This document shows, in pieces, positions 1 through 13,835 of a DNA stretch of 64,000 nucleotides. The notes under the pieces were generated by a model, which had not been told where the DNA came from, did no database searches, and saw only the letters and a program-made list of their open reading frames with translations. A program made the position numbers and the translations under genes. The first letter of the stretch is position 1, and each line of letters opens with the position of its first letter. Source of the stretch: Antilocapra americana (lineage: Eukaryota > Chordata > Mammalia > Artiodactyla > Antilocapridae); assembly GCA_007570785.1 (NCBI GenBank), contig ML660774.1, forward strand, positions 6,415,404 to 6,479,403, written 5' to 3'.

Positions 1-465
1 GGAATGCCACTGTGTCTGCTGATAGTGAACTATTTTTAGGTCTTCACTTTCTCCTGCATACCCACAGTGCCGTTACAGCGGTGTGTCCAGTGGTCTGGGC
101 TCCTCTGGGGACGGTCCTCAGTGTGAGGGGACACTGTATCGTAATGTAGACACCACTCTGCTACTGACTGAGAACGTTTTGCTTACCAAAACGCTGGGTT
201 AGATGGTGTGCTTTGTGGTACCGTTGACTTACGTTCTGACGCGAGTCCAGACTTCATCACTGAGGCCAAACATCAGCTCGTTCATTGGAAGTTCTCCTTC
301 AATTGGAAAAGCTCCTACTTCACAAAATTCCTTGCATTAAAACTCTAGAAAAGGAGTCATTTGTATTTGCTTTGTAGTGAGTTGGTGAATCCCCATGTTC
401 CCTGGTTTTGATGTATTTATTTCTCACCTGAAACGTGGACTTAAGGGTCCTCTCTTCCACCATAG

Positions 466-557
466 GACTTCAGCCATGGACAGCATCCCTGTCATCAGCA
501 CCGTCATCACCCTGCCCCACGTGATCGTGGAAAACATCCCTCTCCACGTGAACGCAG
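466..557 (+). CDS. TRAPPC11: TRAPPC11 coding exon (fourth from last)
   Basis: This exon encodes [19 protein letters not shown] followed by [11 protein letters not shown], which I recognise as the start of the C-terminal part of TRAPPC11, a subunit of the TRAPPIII tethering complex in ER-to-Golgi traffic and autophagy. It opens after a pyrimidine-rich acceptor ending in ATAG at 462-465, with one base of a split codon at 466. It closes at GCAG before a GTGACC donor, so the last base (557) is the first base of a split Asp codon finished at 1799-1800. The visible four exons give about 145 residues of a protein of roughly 1,130, so most of the gene lies to the left of the window. The internal ATG at 476 is not a start codon. 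Confidence 0.9.
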
Positions 558-1798
558 GTGACCCCACTCACATTTTATTTGAGCTAAGGAATCCAATAAG
601 AATATTTATTTTAGCTTCTAAGATTTTTTTTCTAACTTTTCCCGTTACGAGAAATGCCCACGATTTACAAAAAGGAGATTGTGACCAGTCTTGTTTTATC
701 TATACCTCTACACACCCCTCCTGCCCTCATCATTTTGAAGCAAGTGCCAGAATGTTATTTCATCTATAGAGATTTCAGTATGCATCTTTAACATCACTGG
801 CTATTTTTCTAAACATAATCAGAGTCATGATAACTTAAAAAAATTAGCAATAGTTTTGCAATATGGTCAAATTCCTATGTTGAAATTTCCCTAGCTGACT
901 CTGAATGTTCTTTAGTTTGTTATAAGGCCTCTGCATTGCTGTTGACTGGCATCTGGTGTCTAGACTTTTAAAATCCTTAGGCAGGCAGGCAGCCTCTGCC
1001 TCTACCCCCCATCACCTCCTCTACCCCCCTCACCTCCCCCCTCGCTTCCTTGATGTTCATTTGTTGAAGAAACTGTCCTTCTGTAAAGCTGCCTATAGTC
1101 TGGACTTGCTGACTTGCATTGTATCATTAAAGTACTCCTCTGCCCCTATAAATTGGTAGTTAGATCTGTGCGTGTGTGTGCGCTCAGTCACTCAGTCATG
1201 TCTTTGCGACCCCCTGGACGGTAGCCCGCCAGGCTCCTCTGTCCATGGGATTTCCCAGGCAAGAACACTGGAATGGGTTGCCATTTCATTCTCCAGGGGA
1301 TCTTCCCGACCCAGGGATCAGTCCTGTGTCTCCTGCATTGCAGGCAGATTCTTTACCCCTGTGCCACCTGTAGGAAGCCCAGTTAGACCTATAGTCTTGA
1401 TCAAATTCAGGTTAAAGGTTTTGACAAAAGTACATCATAGTTTCCACCAAGGGGCCCATAATGTCTGTCATCCCATCTCGAGCCGTTGATATTTGAGGAA
1501 ATTTTTTGTAGGTTTAAGAAATTATTCCTGAAAGGTAATTTGGCCCTTGGTAGCCAAGACCCTTTCTTAGCCAAATCAGTTGTAGAAGGAGACTTTGATT
1601 CTTCTTAGCCTGCTTTATCATAGCCCTGTGGCTATTTTCCAATCAGAGAATTTTCTTATTTAACAAGAATGCAGTGCTGTCATTGATTTAAATAATTCCA
1701 TGTCTGTGGAATGAAATTTATTTACAAAATGAAGCCGTGAATGGTGAGCTTTGTTGTTTTTTTTTTAACCAAGAGAAATGTGTCGCCTTTCTCTGCAG
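558..1798 (+). other. TRAPPC11: TRAPPC11 intron with a Bov-tA insertion
   Basis: This intron runs from GTGACC to TTTCTCTGCAG. It is phase 1. It contains one Bov-tA SINE (1168-1380) and a C-rich stretch near 1000-1045; the rest is AT-rich unique DNA with nothing else I can name. Confidence 0.85.
1168..1380 (-). mobile_element. Bov-tA SINE
   Basis: The element is antisense: the tRNA-like head (reverse complement of GGGCTTCC...GGTGGCAC) is at the right and the BOV-A2 body with GTCCATGGGATTTCCCAGGC is at the left. It is flanked by a near-perfect target-site duplication, AGTTAGATCT at 1158-1167 and AGTTAGACCT at 1381-1390, which fixes both ends. Confidence 0.93.
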
Positions 1799-1932
1799 AT
1801 CTGCCGTCATTCGGGCGTGTCAGAGAGTCGCTACCTGTCAAGTATCACCTTCAGAATAAGACGGACTTAGTTCAAGACGTGGAGATTTCCGTGGAGCCCA
1901 GCGATGCCTTCATGTTCTCAGGGCTTAAACAG
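1799..1932 (+). CDS. TRAPPC11: TRAPPC11 coding exon (third from last)
   Basis: The exon follows a strong acceptor (CTTTCTCTGCAG) and reads [18 protein letters not shown], then [18 protein letters not shown] and AFMFSGLKQ. The first two bases complete the Asp codon split from the previous exon, and the exon ends in phase 0 at CAG before GTACAG. The predicted strands, alternating with polar turns, fit the beta-sandwich appendage-like C-terminal domain of TRAPPC11. The frame is open and in phase with both neighbours, so there is no sign of decay. Confidence 0.93.
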
Positions 1933-3426
1933 GTACAGGTTGTATTTTTACGGGGCTGCTTGTGAAGACCCAGGAATATGGCCAGAAAGTGGAGAGCTGT
2001 CAGAAATGAAATTGATAAGGCTGACTGTGGTCCCTCTTGTTTGATAGTGGTGAATCTTAAGTCACTTTTGAAGATTAATTACAACTTGCTGTAGAGGTGG
2101 GTTAGATGGGCCACCCTTTCCATATTGAGATCACACATAGAGGTCCTTTCTCTTCTTTTATACAAGAGTTCACAAACCCCTGGACTATAATAGAATTCCT
2201 GAAAATCTTTAAATATTCCTTTTATTGCTAAGGAGTTTGTGCGTGTCTCTTAATTTGAGACCTTTTGAAGCATAACTGCACAGATTAAAAGCCTAATTCA
2301 CTTCTGAACTATCAGTATGATTTTTTTAGGGATTCTCATCCTACTTAGAATTATCTGTGTTACGTGTAGGCACAATTTTGTATCTACATAGAAAAATACG
2401 TGATTCAGATGTTTTGCTTCATCTGTTCATATCAGAGGTGGAAAAGTTCATCAGACTTTTGGGTGGTGCTCTCAGGCAAAACCATGTTTTCAGTAAGAAT
2501 ACTGTCCTTCTCTGTCAACGTGGCAACAGAGACCCACCTCAGTGGTCAGCACATGCATTTTATTATTAATAATAAGGGTGTGATTAGAGCACAAACTTGG
2601 GATAACGCCAAGTAGTGGTCACCCTGAATCAGCCATCTGGCTGGCATGTCCTGAGTTCTGTGTTTGCTGTTAAAGTAGAAATACATGTGAAGTGTACTGT
2701 GAGTCTGTACACTGATATGAATTTATAATATTAATATATGCCAAGTATAATGTTGGCTGTAATATGTTGGTTCACACACACATGTATTATCTCTGACGCG
2801 TCACCTACCTTTATGTACTCATTTGCAAGTGAGTAGGCTTTTCTTGGTTGTCCTGATCTCTTTCACGCATTGACTTAAAAATAATTAGGTAAAGTCCTGA
2901 AAATCTTAGCAGTCTTAGCAGTGCTCTTTCCTAAAGTACAGACATCTTTTTCTTTGCCCTGAGGTTCCTTACCTTACCACAAAGGTAAAATCTCTAAGAC
3001 AAAACACAGGAAACAACCAGCTCCTCTCACATCGATGTAATGTTTACAGAGATGCTTTTCTACACGTTATCCCATAGCGCACCGTGGCTGTAAAGCCTGC
3101 CTGGTCTGAGACTCCGGAATTGCTGAGCTGTCTAGTGTTTGCATTGTTAAGCAAGTACAGGTTGCCTTTTGCCTGTTGGTAGAAACTGAGAATCCATGCA
3201 TGTGTTTGTATTACGTTTGTTACCTGAGTGATTCTGGCCTCATTAATTCAGCCCTACATTTTGGTGTCTGTCTGGAAGATGGACTAGGAGAGGGTGCGAG
3301 TCTTTCTCCAGAAAGACTTAAGTGTCTGATCATTTGCCAGAACTCGACAGGTAAGAACATGTAGCTGTTGCAAGTTTATTTGATGCATGGATTTGTTTAT
3401 CTTTTTCTGTCACTTCTGTGATTTAG
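1933..3426 (+). other. TRAPPC11: TRAPPC11 intron without recognised repeats
   Basis: This phase-0 intron runs from GTACAG to TGTGATTTAG. I see AT-rich unique sequence and no SINE, LINE or conserved-looking block. Short open frames here (2357-2615 and 3176-3364) lack supporting splice signals. Confidence 0.8.
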
Positions 3427-5542
<2,116 letters not shown>

Positions 5543-5587
5543 CCACAGGGCCGGCTCGTGGACGACGCTTCCGTTGCGGCCGCGTGA
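5543..5587 (+). CDS. TRAPPC11: TRAPPC11 terminal coding exon and stop
   Basis: The exon encodes PQGRLVDDASVAAA followed by TGA. It joins in phase 0 to the preceding exon, giving TSIFVK-PQGRLVDDASVAAA, which matches the known TRAPPC11 C-terminus (human ends very similarly with an AAA tripeptide). Acceptor AG is at 5541-5542 after a pyrimidine-rich stretch. The coding part is only 45 bases, so gene finders that need long frames would miss it. Confidence 0.93.
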   Translation, partial: PQGRLVDDASVAAA

Positions 5588-5769
5588 GACTCCGGACAGG
5601 CCTCAGCCGTTCGCGTGGAGATGCCGGACAGAACTGTGTGATTGTTTCCTGGTGAGCTGTGCTGGATCATGGTACAGGTTAATCTTCTCTATTTTTTAAC
5701 AGATGTTATACCAACTCTTCAGAGGAAGTCATGCTAAAATATTAGGAAAATCTCTTTTCTAGTTTGACT

Positions 5770-5775
5770 AATAAA
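5770..5775 (+). terminator. TRAPPC11: Possible proximal poly(A) signal, TRAPPC11
   Basis: A canonical AATAAA lies 183 bases after the stop codon. The sequence after it is only modestly T/GT-rich. Confidence 0.4.
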
Positions 5776-5999
5776 TACTTGGAATCTGTCAGCGTGATGT
5801 AAAAGGGTGTTAGCCCTTTGTTTTTGTTGAAAGTTGTTTTATGGCCACTGGAGTCTTCACAGTAAGGGGGTTCTGTACGTACGGTAGCCGAGACAAGTGT
5901 CTGAGATAGCCCTGGAGCAGGGGAGCCGTGCACCAGTGTCGCCCCGGAAGGCTTGGAATCCCTGTGAGTGTCTTTGAGAGCTGGCTGAACCAGAAGTAG

Positions 6000-6005
6000 A
6001 ATAAA
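6000..6005 (+). terminator. TRAPPC11: Possible middle poly(A) signal, TRAPPC11
   Basis: A second canonical AATAAA, followed by CTGTCC and a GTGTGCT-containing stretch at about 6027-6034 that could act as a downstream element. Confidence 0.4.
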
Positions 6006-6495
6006 TCTGTCCTCATGCATCTAACGTGTGCTCACAGTCCATACCTAGGACCCAGAAAGCAGTCACGTGACTGACAGAGGCACCGTCCAAAAAGTTTTCG
6101 TGAAAGCAGTTTAAGATGTCTAAAAAAAAATAACCTTTGCTTACCACCAAAACATTTCAGATCAGTTCAGGTTGCGCCAAAACGTGATTCGTTTGTGAAG
6201 CAGGTTCATCAACCAGATCCTCACCTGTCAGCATCTGAACTGCAAGACGCTACGCATAATCTCCTAAACTGAAAGTTTCAGAGAAAGATGCAGGGTCTAA
6301 ATCTAAAGGTCTAGAGGTTTTAGTTACGTCATGCAGGTTGAAAAGAACTGTTTAAAACCTTTGAAAATTCATGTACATAAAAAAATCATATTGTGAAAAT
6401 TCTCTGTTAAAATATCTTAATTTAAAACTCCCCGTTATCCAGAAATTTTTATTATTTAAAAGCATAGGAGTTGTAAAAAGGAAAAGAATGATGTA

Positions 6496-6501
6496 AATAA
6501 A
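6496..6501 (+). terminator. TRAPPC11: Likely distal poly(A) signal, TRAPPC11
   Basis: AATAAA within TGTAAATAAATAGC, followed by T-rich sequence and a GTGTGTGTGGTGGGGG tract near 6607-6621. This is the best combination of signal and downstream element of the three. Confidence 0.5.
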
Positions 6502-6520
6502 TAGCTTTCTCTTTCAGACA

Positions 6521-8920
6521 TGCTTGTATATATCTTTTATTTATTTTGAGCTTGTTGGATAGCTGCTCTGTGGAGCGGCTTTTGCTGGGAAACACCGTTG
6601 CAGAGGTGTGTGTGGTGGGGGATGTGTTCTGGAGCCAGGGGGGATGCTAAATGATGGGCTGGGGGGATCTGAGTTCCCTGTTGTCCTCGCTGCTCAGGTG
6701 GAGACCACGGGAGCTTGTCGGATTGTCCCAGGGCCAAGTCCCAGCTCTGGTGACTTTGTTTACATTGCCTTTTTTGTGTCTCATCTTCTTACCTGGAAGA
6801 CATGGATGATATGATGAGAATACCATCTGAGAGGCATGTTAGGAGGATGATAGAGATTAAACTCACAAAAGGCACTGTAAACAAAAACGCCATGAAGTAG
6901 TGTTTCCTATATGCTCTTTTATTTTATATCCTCCTCTGTTTTGTTAAAAGATGTTCCTGGTGTAACGAATTGATTTCATGACCCACTAACAGGATGTAAC
7001 CTGCAGTTTGAAAAATTCAAAGGTGCGTCTGTTGCCGTGCTCACATAATAAACGTCTCCTGTGTGTACACTGCCATTGTCAGACACGAAGCACCCAGGGC
7101 GTGTTAGGGCACGTGGATCGCTGGCATCCACTTTAGCATCACTAGCCTTGATGTCACTGTGATTTCTGTGAGTGCAAATACACCACATCAACCAGCCTGT
7201 GCGTAATCCTTTCTCAGCCAGGAATCCTCCCATGTCGTTCATTTTACCGCTAATGTATTCCATTTACTTATTTTAAATTATAGCAAATTTTAATTCAGAA
7301 ATACATGAAATAGTGATCTTGCCTGGGTTCCCCAAGCAAAGTTGTCACAGCATTGCAGGAGCCGTTGACTCACTGAGGTTACAAGTGTCCAGAAGGACCG
7401 TGGAGTCTCCCTTCGCACCTCTGCATCAGCCACAGCCCTCTGTCCCTCCTGAGAGGCTCCTGTCTCCTCTCTGAGTCCTGTGTCACCATTTGGGTCTCAC
7501 TATTACTCCTTACCAATACTAACTATGCACCACTCAGGGGAACACATTTTTAAATAAAGCATTTAAAACTTGGGATTTGGGGGAGTGACTAAAGTTTGCT
7601 TTCTGATTCTTGAAGGTAAGCACTGGTTTTTAATCAGTATGGCGTGTTACCAAGAGGATGGGGATGGTAATGTCTTTGGAATAAAACTAATTTCTAGTTT
7701 GTTTCATTTTATATTTTTATGACCCTAAAATTACAACTTCAGTTCCGTCTTCTCATGAAGTGTTAGGTTCCTTATCTTTGAATTCTTCTTTTTAAGGGAC
7801 TGTATGGATCATGACTCTTAGATTGATTTTTTTTTTTTAATGTCTTCACCTTACTTGAAAAAAAGATTCTTTGGTTCTCATTCAGTCATTTCTTTCATGG
7901 CCCATTCATAACTCCACCCAGAATATGAAAAGCCTCTCTTCTTGATGCTGTCCCTAACAATAGCTCTGAAGAATTCTGAGCTGTAATTTCCACACTGGCA
8001 TTGCAAAGTAAGAGGGGGTGCTTTCAAGGAAAATACAAGTGGGAAAGTTAAACTCACACTTTCGATGAGGAGGGTCTATGTGGTCTCCACATGTACCCTT
8101 CTGAAGCTTCCTCTTTTGACCTAAAACCCAAGAAAAGGCACCAAAAGTGTCCCAACTCCTAGTCCTTTTTACACTAGGTGAGAGAGCATAAGATGGATTG
8201 TGTTATTTGACGGTTGAGAGAATAGATAGTAATGACTGTAATTTTCAGGAAGCAGTTAGGTGCAACATTAGTGATTAGAGATCGCTGAATGAACACACGA
8301 TAGCAAATGGAAATGTGCCTTCCTCTTGCTGTGGATTTGCGTTCTGAAACATTTCCAGCAAGGGATCCTCATGCCATCCTTTGATGAGTGAGTCCCACGG
8401 CCACCATCTTTGTATTTTAGTCAACAGTGCCATTCTCAGACAGCTATGGAGGACCACATACAATTCACCAAGTGAGTGTAAAACCCCGTGTTTTCATGCA
8501 CGAGAAAAGAAATTCTTGGCTTAAGTATGTTTGGGTTCTCTTCTGAGGTCAAATTGGTGAGAAACTTTCCCTTCCACTCAATTTACTTGTGCCTGAGAGT
8601 GAAAGAGACAGTGATCACCAGGCCTTTTGTGTCTGCTTTCTGAAGCATGTTTTACCAGAGTCAGCCCTGCCAGGCATGCCTGCATTTCCGGTGAATACAC
8701 CGTGCAAATGATAGGTTGAGCCATGTTTTAAACTCTAGTTTCTCCCCAGTCATTCAGACAACGCAAAACTCATAGCCACCTTGCAGCTGGCTTTTCATTT
8801 GTGGGAAACACTTCTTACGCAGAGTGTATCAGCCTGCTTGGCATGTGAGAACTTGCAAGTGATATCTTTATTAGGTTGGCCAGGATTTCTAAACCATGTA
8901 TGTTTCCCAAATCATAATTG
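6521..8920. other. Intergenic, no recognised feature
   Basis: This is unique AT-rich sequence downstream of TRAPPC11. I see no SINE, LINE or convincing exon. Open frames of 60-95 codons here show no splice signals or recognisable protein character. Confidence 0.6.
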
Positions 8921-9085
8921 CCAATATTTATTGAGGACTACAAAGTACCAGGTGATTTTTGATCTTGAAACCTCATTTGTTAATACTCAAAAAAGCCCAG
9001 TGTGGAGTAGATACTATTATCATCCCCATTTTAAAGATGTGGAAACTGAGGCACCAAGAGGTTAAATAACTTGCCCGATGTTCTG
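8921..9085 (+). repeat. MIR SINE
   Basis: The core ATCCCCATTTTAAAGATG-TGGAAACTGAGGCACCAAGAGG followed by TTAAATAACTTGCCC matches the conserved MIR core and tail. It is old and diverged. Confidence 0.8.
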
Positions 9086-9260
9086 GTTATCACCGCACAA
9101 CAAATCATCCCAATACTTGGTGGCCCAACACAAAAATCATTTTTTATGGTGTCAGTGGGTCGGGAATTGAGGAAGGGCTTGTCTGGACAGTTCTGGTTTG
9201 AGTTCACTCATACAGCTGTTCATTTGACAGTAGGTGAAGTAGGGAAATAGGATGGTGAGA
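9086..9260. repeat. Ancient interspersed repeat, family not named
   Basis: The pattern of CAACAAATCATCCCAA, then GTGGCCCAACACAAA and GTGGGTCGGGAATTGAGGA, is a known mammalian interspersed repeat motif and recurs, diverged, at 43650-43840. I cannot name the family with confidence. Confidence 0.5.
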
Positions 9261-12087
9261 ACAAGGAGGCTGACACAGCATGGGGTTAGCCAGGCATCTC
9301 CGAGTGGTCTCAGGACCTTTCCAGGTGGTCTACGGGCTTCCTCACAGCACGGCGGTCTCAGAATACTTGGATGCTCACGCGGCAGGACAGAGCTCTGGTG
9401 TGGATGGTGCAGCCGGGAGTACAGAAGCCACATGCCCTTCCATGACCTGGCCTTGGGTAGCACAGAACGTCCCTTCCCCGATGCTCACAGGCCCATCCAC
9501 CTTTAAGAGGAGGGAACAGGAACCCTACCTCTTGCTGGGGAAATGGCCGCATCCTAGAACAGCGGGACAGGAGAGCTCACTGCTCTCTTTGGAAAACGCA
9601 ACCTGTCTTACCCAATAACATGGCATGTGGCGGGAGAGCTGGGCTTCAAATCAAGGCCCTCTGCCTGCAGAGCCCACGTGCTGAACCTCCACGCTACACA
9701 ACCAGAGGCGGCTGCCGGTGTTGCTTTGGCTAAACACGGGTTTGATGACTGAGACCTGCTCTTGAGTCTATATGGCAGCAACGCTGTTGCCCTCAATTAC
9801 ACGCTGACTTCCCAGTGTTCAGAGTGCTTGCCAGTGTCTGTGTTGGCGGCTAAAGCATAAAGCAGTCCTTTTCCCGAGGACCGACCGGCAGTCCAGCCGA
9901 GATGCCGCCATGCAACGAGTGCCACGGAAGTGGGCCCAAGACCGGTGAACTGAGGAGATACGTGGGAATGGCTTTAAAATGCTCCCGAAAGCAAAATGCA
10001 AAACCGGAAAACAAACTAGGTCGGCAAGAAGTGGATGAAACAAGATTTGAAAACCACTGATCATTCTTTGAGGTAGGTGAAGGCTCCCTGAGGGCTGTAC
10101 TTTTGGATATGTCTTCAATTTTCCGTGATAAAAAAAAATCAGAGATGATTCAAGGTAGAGAGGAACCCCAGTGGAGGTGATTATCGGGTGTGAGGGAGGA
10201 AGCAGCAGAGAGGAGGGGCTGACTCCTGGAGTGACACTGGAGTGGCTTCCCTGTTCCTAATGAAACTGCTGGGAGTTTTTCCTGTATGGGAATGTGTCTC
10301 CATTGCCCTGAACCGACAACGTTACAGGAGCTGAGTTTTGAGGACATCAAAGTTTGTAAACTATACACATCAGGTGATGAAGCGGTGCTGGCTGGTGTCG
10401 GCTCCTGCCCGCCTCCTCGCACGCCAAGCTCTCAGTGTAGACAGACTGGTCCACCGCTGAGTAACACTGGCTTTGTTTTCCCTACCCAAGAGGTTCACAT
10501 TCAGTGATAAAGAGAATTGGGGGAGGAATGAAACTCACTGAAAACTGAAAGAATGCTCGCTGCTCTTCAGCACTGTTGCTTCTGGACAGCAGGGCTTTTT
10601 CTGTTAGAATTAAGTCTGTCTTTTTGTTAGTTGGATAATGCTCTCATCAGAGTATTGAAGAGTCGAAGCTTGAAAAATGTTTGACCCTGGCTGGTAATAA
10701 AAAAACCATAGTCTCAACAAAGGACTGAATCCCAAATGCCCAACTTAGCAGGAAGCAGTACAGAGCCCTGCATTCAAGATGCGTTTAAATATTGAATTGT
10801 TGAAACACAGGATAGCTCGTGTGTTTATCAGAGGTGTTGGTACCTACAAGTTGTTCAGACTACATCTGCAATATTTTCTCTGCTTGAAATTGCTACCAGT
10901 TAATTCATTTTACTCTTTTATAGAGAAAATTTCCAAACATATACAAGAGAAGAGGCTATAATACACCTCCACGCTTCTCAGCTCTGTAACCACTCATACT
11001 TCGCTATCTACTGTCTACACAGCACTGTACCCACATCTATTCCCCATTATGTAATTTCACCCATAAATAAAATGACTTTAAAAAAACATACAAGGCAATA
11101 ATACAATATTATTACATCTACTAAGTTGCCAATAATTCCTTAGAAGTTGGCTAATATACAGTATTATGTTCAATTTTCCCTAATGGACTAAGCAGTCTTT
11201 TTACAGTTGATTTGTTTCAATCAGCATCCTAACGAGGGCCATCATGATGTTTAATTATGTCCCAAGACCTTTAATGTAGGACAGTCCCTTCCCCACTTCT
11301 ATTCCTTATCACTGACCTGTTGAAGAAACGGGGTCAGTGTCTTGTAAAGTAATCCACACCCTGATGTTGGCTGGTTGCTTCCCAGGGTGTCATTTGGCTT
11401 GTTCCTCTCTTCCCTGGATTTCCTGTGGACTGGGAGCTAGAGTTTAAAGCCTGCCTGAGTCCCTTTCTACCTACCTCCTCCCCTGCCCCATTTTTTTTTT
11501 TTTTAAGAATATCTCACGGTTGATCTGCTGCCTATCTGTTGCCACACAGATCTGATTGCCTCACTTTTAGTGATGCTAAAATGGATCAGCGAGCTTACAG
11601 GATGACAGCCTAATCCCTTTATTATAAGGTTCAGCTAAACATCCATCAATGACAATTGTCTGAATCAGTCACTTAATTAGAAGTTGCAAAATATAATTTT
11701 AATATACTGGCCTGCATTTATTGGCTAGAATTATGCTGTCGAGAAGCATTCTTCCCCCTCACCCACTAGTTCTACATAATCACTCTAATAAATAGTTCCT
11801 AGAGGAAAGAAAGAATTTTTAATACCTGAATTCTTTGTCTTTATAATTTTCAGGATAATGAAGGGTGCCTTAACGAACTCTTTGTTAACCAAGAGCTTTG
11901 GTTTTTGTTTTGGTTTACTGGTCCTCTCCTCTTCTCCCTTCTCCTTGTGAGATAATCATGTAAATGAAAGACTGCAAGACAGCAGAGTCGGTGTGAGGGC
12001 TTTCTGACACTTTGGTGGTTATTGTTACCTTCTCTACAGGGACACCCAGTGCCCTCCGTCTGGCTTCACCTGAACAGAGGGAGTCTT
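9261..12087. other. Intergenic, no recognised gene
   Basis: This is mixed-composition unique sequence. Open frames of up to about 110 codons around 9.15-10.5 kb overlap on both strands and have no recognisable protein or splice structure. An A-rich tract lies near 10130 and a T-run near 11490. Confidence 0.55.
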
Positions 12088-12300
12088 TGTTTTTTTTTAA
12101 CTTTATGTATCTCATTTTGGCTATGCTGGGTCTTCTTGTGGTGTATGGGCTTCTTGTTACAGGGCATGGGTGTGTACTTGTATTGCATGGGCTGAGTTGC
12201 CCCATGGCATGTGGGATCTCAGTTCCCCGACCAGGGATGCAACCTGTGTCCCCAGTCTTGGATGGCAGATCCTTAACCACTGGACCACCAGGGAGGGCCC
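12088..12300 (-). mobile_element. tRNA-Glu-type (CHR-like) SINE
   Basis: The antisense element starts with the complement of an A-tail (T-run at 12088-12098) and ends with CCACTGGACCACCAGGGAGG, the complement of the tRNA-derived head. ATCTCAGTTCCCCGACCAGG is diagnostic. The target-site duplication is CAGAGGGAGTCTT (12075-12087) and CAGAGGGATTCTT (12301-12313). Confidence 0.9.
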
Positions 12301-12788
12301 CAGAGGGATTCTTATGCCTGTGTTTACTCCTGTGAAGCCTCCGCTTTGCAAAGTAAAGTCGACAACGAATCTTCAGCTGTAAGAATGAGACCAACAGGAA
12401 TACTTCTACAAACTTTTGTCAGACAATCACTCCTGCAAACCTGGGCCAACCATATACTACAAATCAATATTACAGAGGTTCCAAGTGATTCCCTAGAGGA
12501 ATTAGTGCAAGAGCCTGATACAGAGGAAAGATTCAATGATGTTTAATAAATGGATTTTCTATGAATTCTTTCAAACCCGATTATCATGGCATGGTGGCTC
12601 TTTCAACACAGATGCAGATACTGTTAAAAAATTATTCAGGATACTAGTTAATGACAGTTAGCCAGACTTATTCAAGAGTGGCTATCGCAATGGGGTTTTG
12701 TAGGGCAGCAAGATCAGATTCAACTCTGACAGAGATGAGTGCGGATTTGAAGGCAAGGAGCCGGTGGGCATCAGTGGATGGGAAATTT

Positions 12789-12979
12789 GTTGTTGCTATG
12801 TCCTACTCTTGGTGACCCCATGGACTGTAGCCCACCAGGCTCCTCTGTCCATGGGATTTCCCAAGCAAGAATTTCCTGGAGGGGGTTGCTATTTCTTTCT
12901 CCAGGGGATCTTCCCAATCCAGGGATTGAACCGTCATCTCCTGCATTGGCTGGTGGATCCTTTAGCACTGAGCCACCTG
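12789..12979 (-). mobile_element. Bov-tA SINE
   Basis: An antisense Bov-tA with CACCAGGCTCCTCTGTCCAT in the body and a tRNA-like head on the right. It is flanked by a perfect GGGAAATTT duplication (12780-12788 and 12980-12988). Confidence 0.92.
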
Positions 12980-12988
12980 GGGAAATTT

Positions 12989-13664
12989 TTTTGATTGCTG
13001 AGGCAAACCCTAAGGGTTAAGGGGGATTTTTGGTAGACCATCTGGATAGAATGCTTGCTGAAGGCAGTGGAGATGGTCAGGTACCAAGGTGGGAAATTCC
13101 TCCTGATTTAGCAGGATTCTTGCCCAACTGGATTCTTCCCGGACAGGCAGAGAAGCTCAAGTCAGACCTGGTTGAGCAGAGGTGCTCAGAGAAGCCTGAC
13201 CAAAGTTTGGTCAACGGAGGGGTAGGTGTCCATGCCCACTTACAACCATTAACCACGATGTTTTATTTTTCAGGTTAATCATTCTTCCTCTATCAGGCAG
13301 TAGAGTATTTACTGTTTTCAAAGTCAAGTGTGTCTGAGCGGGTTGGGCAAGCTGAACCTTTCTTTCCAAGTGTTGCCACCGGCTGCCTCACAGGAGATGA
13401 AACCGGGGCCGCCCTTTGTGAGAGACTCGGTGCTTGAATAACGCAGGATGATGTCGCATGACTGACTCCGAGTTCTTCGAAGCAGAAAGAAATTTCCAAA
13501 GTGGTTAGACAGGCTGGGTGACTTCAGGACAAGGCGCCTTTATGTTTTAAAATCGGAACCCAGCTGTGAGGAGACAGCGAAAAGGTTTTCTTGTACCTGC
13601 TGGAATGACCTGCAGAAACCCTGGCTGGGCGGGTGAGCTTAGACTCCGCACGCACTCACGCAGG
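12989..13664. other. Intergenic, no recognised feature
   Basis: Unique sequence. The 82-codon frame at 13030-13278 has no known domain and no supporting splice context. Confidence 0.55.
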
Positions 13665-13835
13665 CTCCCCTCCACTGCACCCCCGGGTCCCCGCACTTCC
13701 CAGTCCCTGCGTCCCCGGGTCCACTGCACCCCTGGATCCCCCGCACCCCCGGATCCCCGCACCCCTGGGTCCACTGCACCCCTAGTCCCCGCGTCCCCGG
13801 GTCCACTGCACCCCTGGTCCCCGCGTCGCGCTGAA
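13665..13835. repeat. GC-rich minisatellite
   Basis: Imperfect tandem units carry TCCACTGCACCCC at 13671, 13720, 13770 and 13802, interspersed with GTCCCCGCGTCCCCGGG. Spacing is 49, 50 and 32 bases, so the array has a compound unit. The strand is strongly C-rich, and the open frames across it on both strands are by-products of that composition. Confidence 0.85.

Larger units (their letters stand above)
5588..6520 (+). other. TRAPPC11: TRAPPC11 3' UTR (extent inferred)
   Basis: This AT-rich unique sequence lies between the stop codon and the third poly(A) signal. It has no strong open frame and no SINE. The end is placed about 20 bases after the AATAAA at 6496, where a T- and GT-rich downstream element follows. 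Transcript data would be needed to choose among the three signals. Confidence 0.55.

Noticed and set aside
60..200. Possible further TRAPPC11 exon: CATACCCACAG followed by a frame open for over 40 codons
   Set aside because: No good donor closes the frame and the translation (RYSGVSSGLGSSGDG) does not fit the TRAPPC11 sequence expected before TSAMDS.
1172..1489. 105-codon frame and other frames with CDPLDGSPPGSSVHGISQA-type residues
   Set aside because: This peptide pattern recurs at every antisense Bov-tA in the window and is the SINE read through, not a gene.
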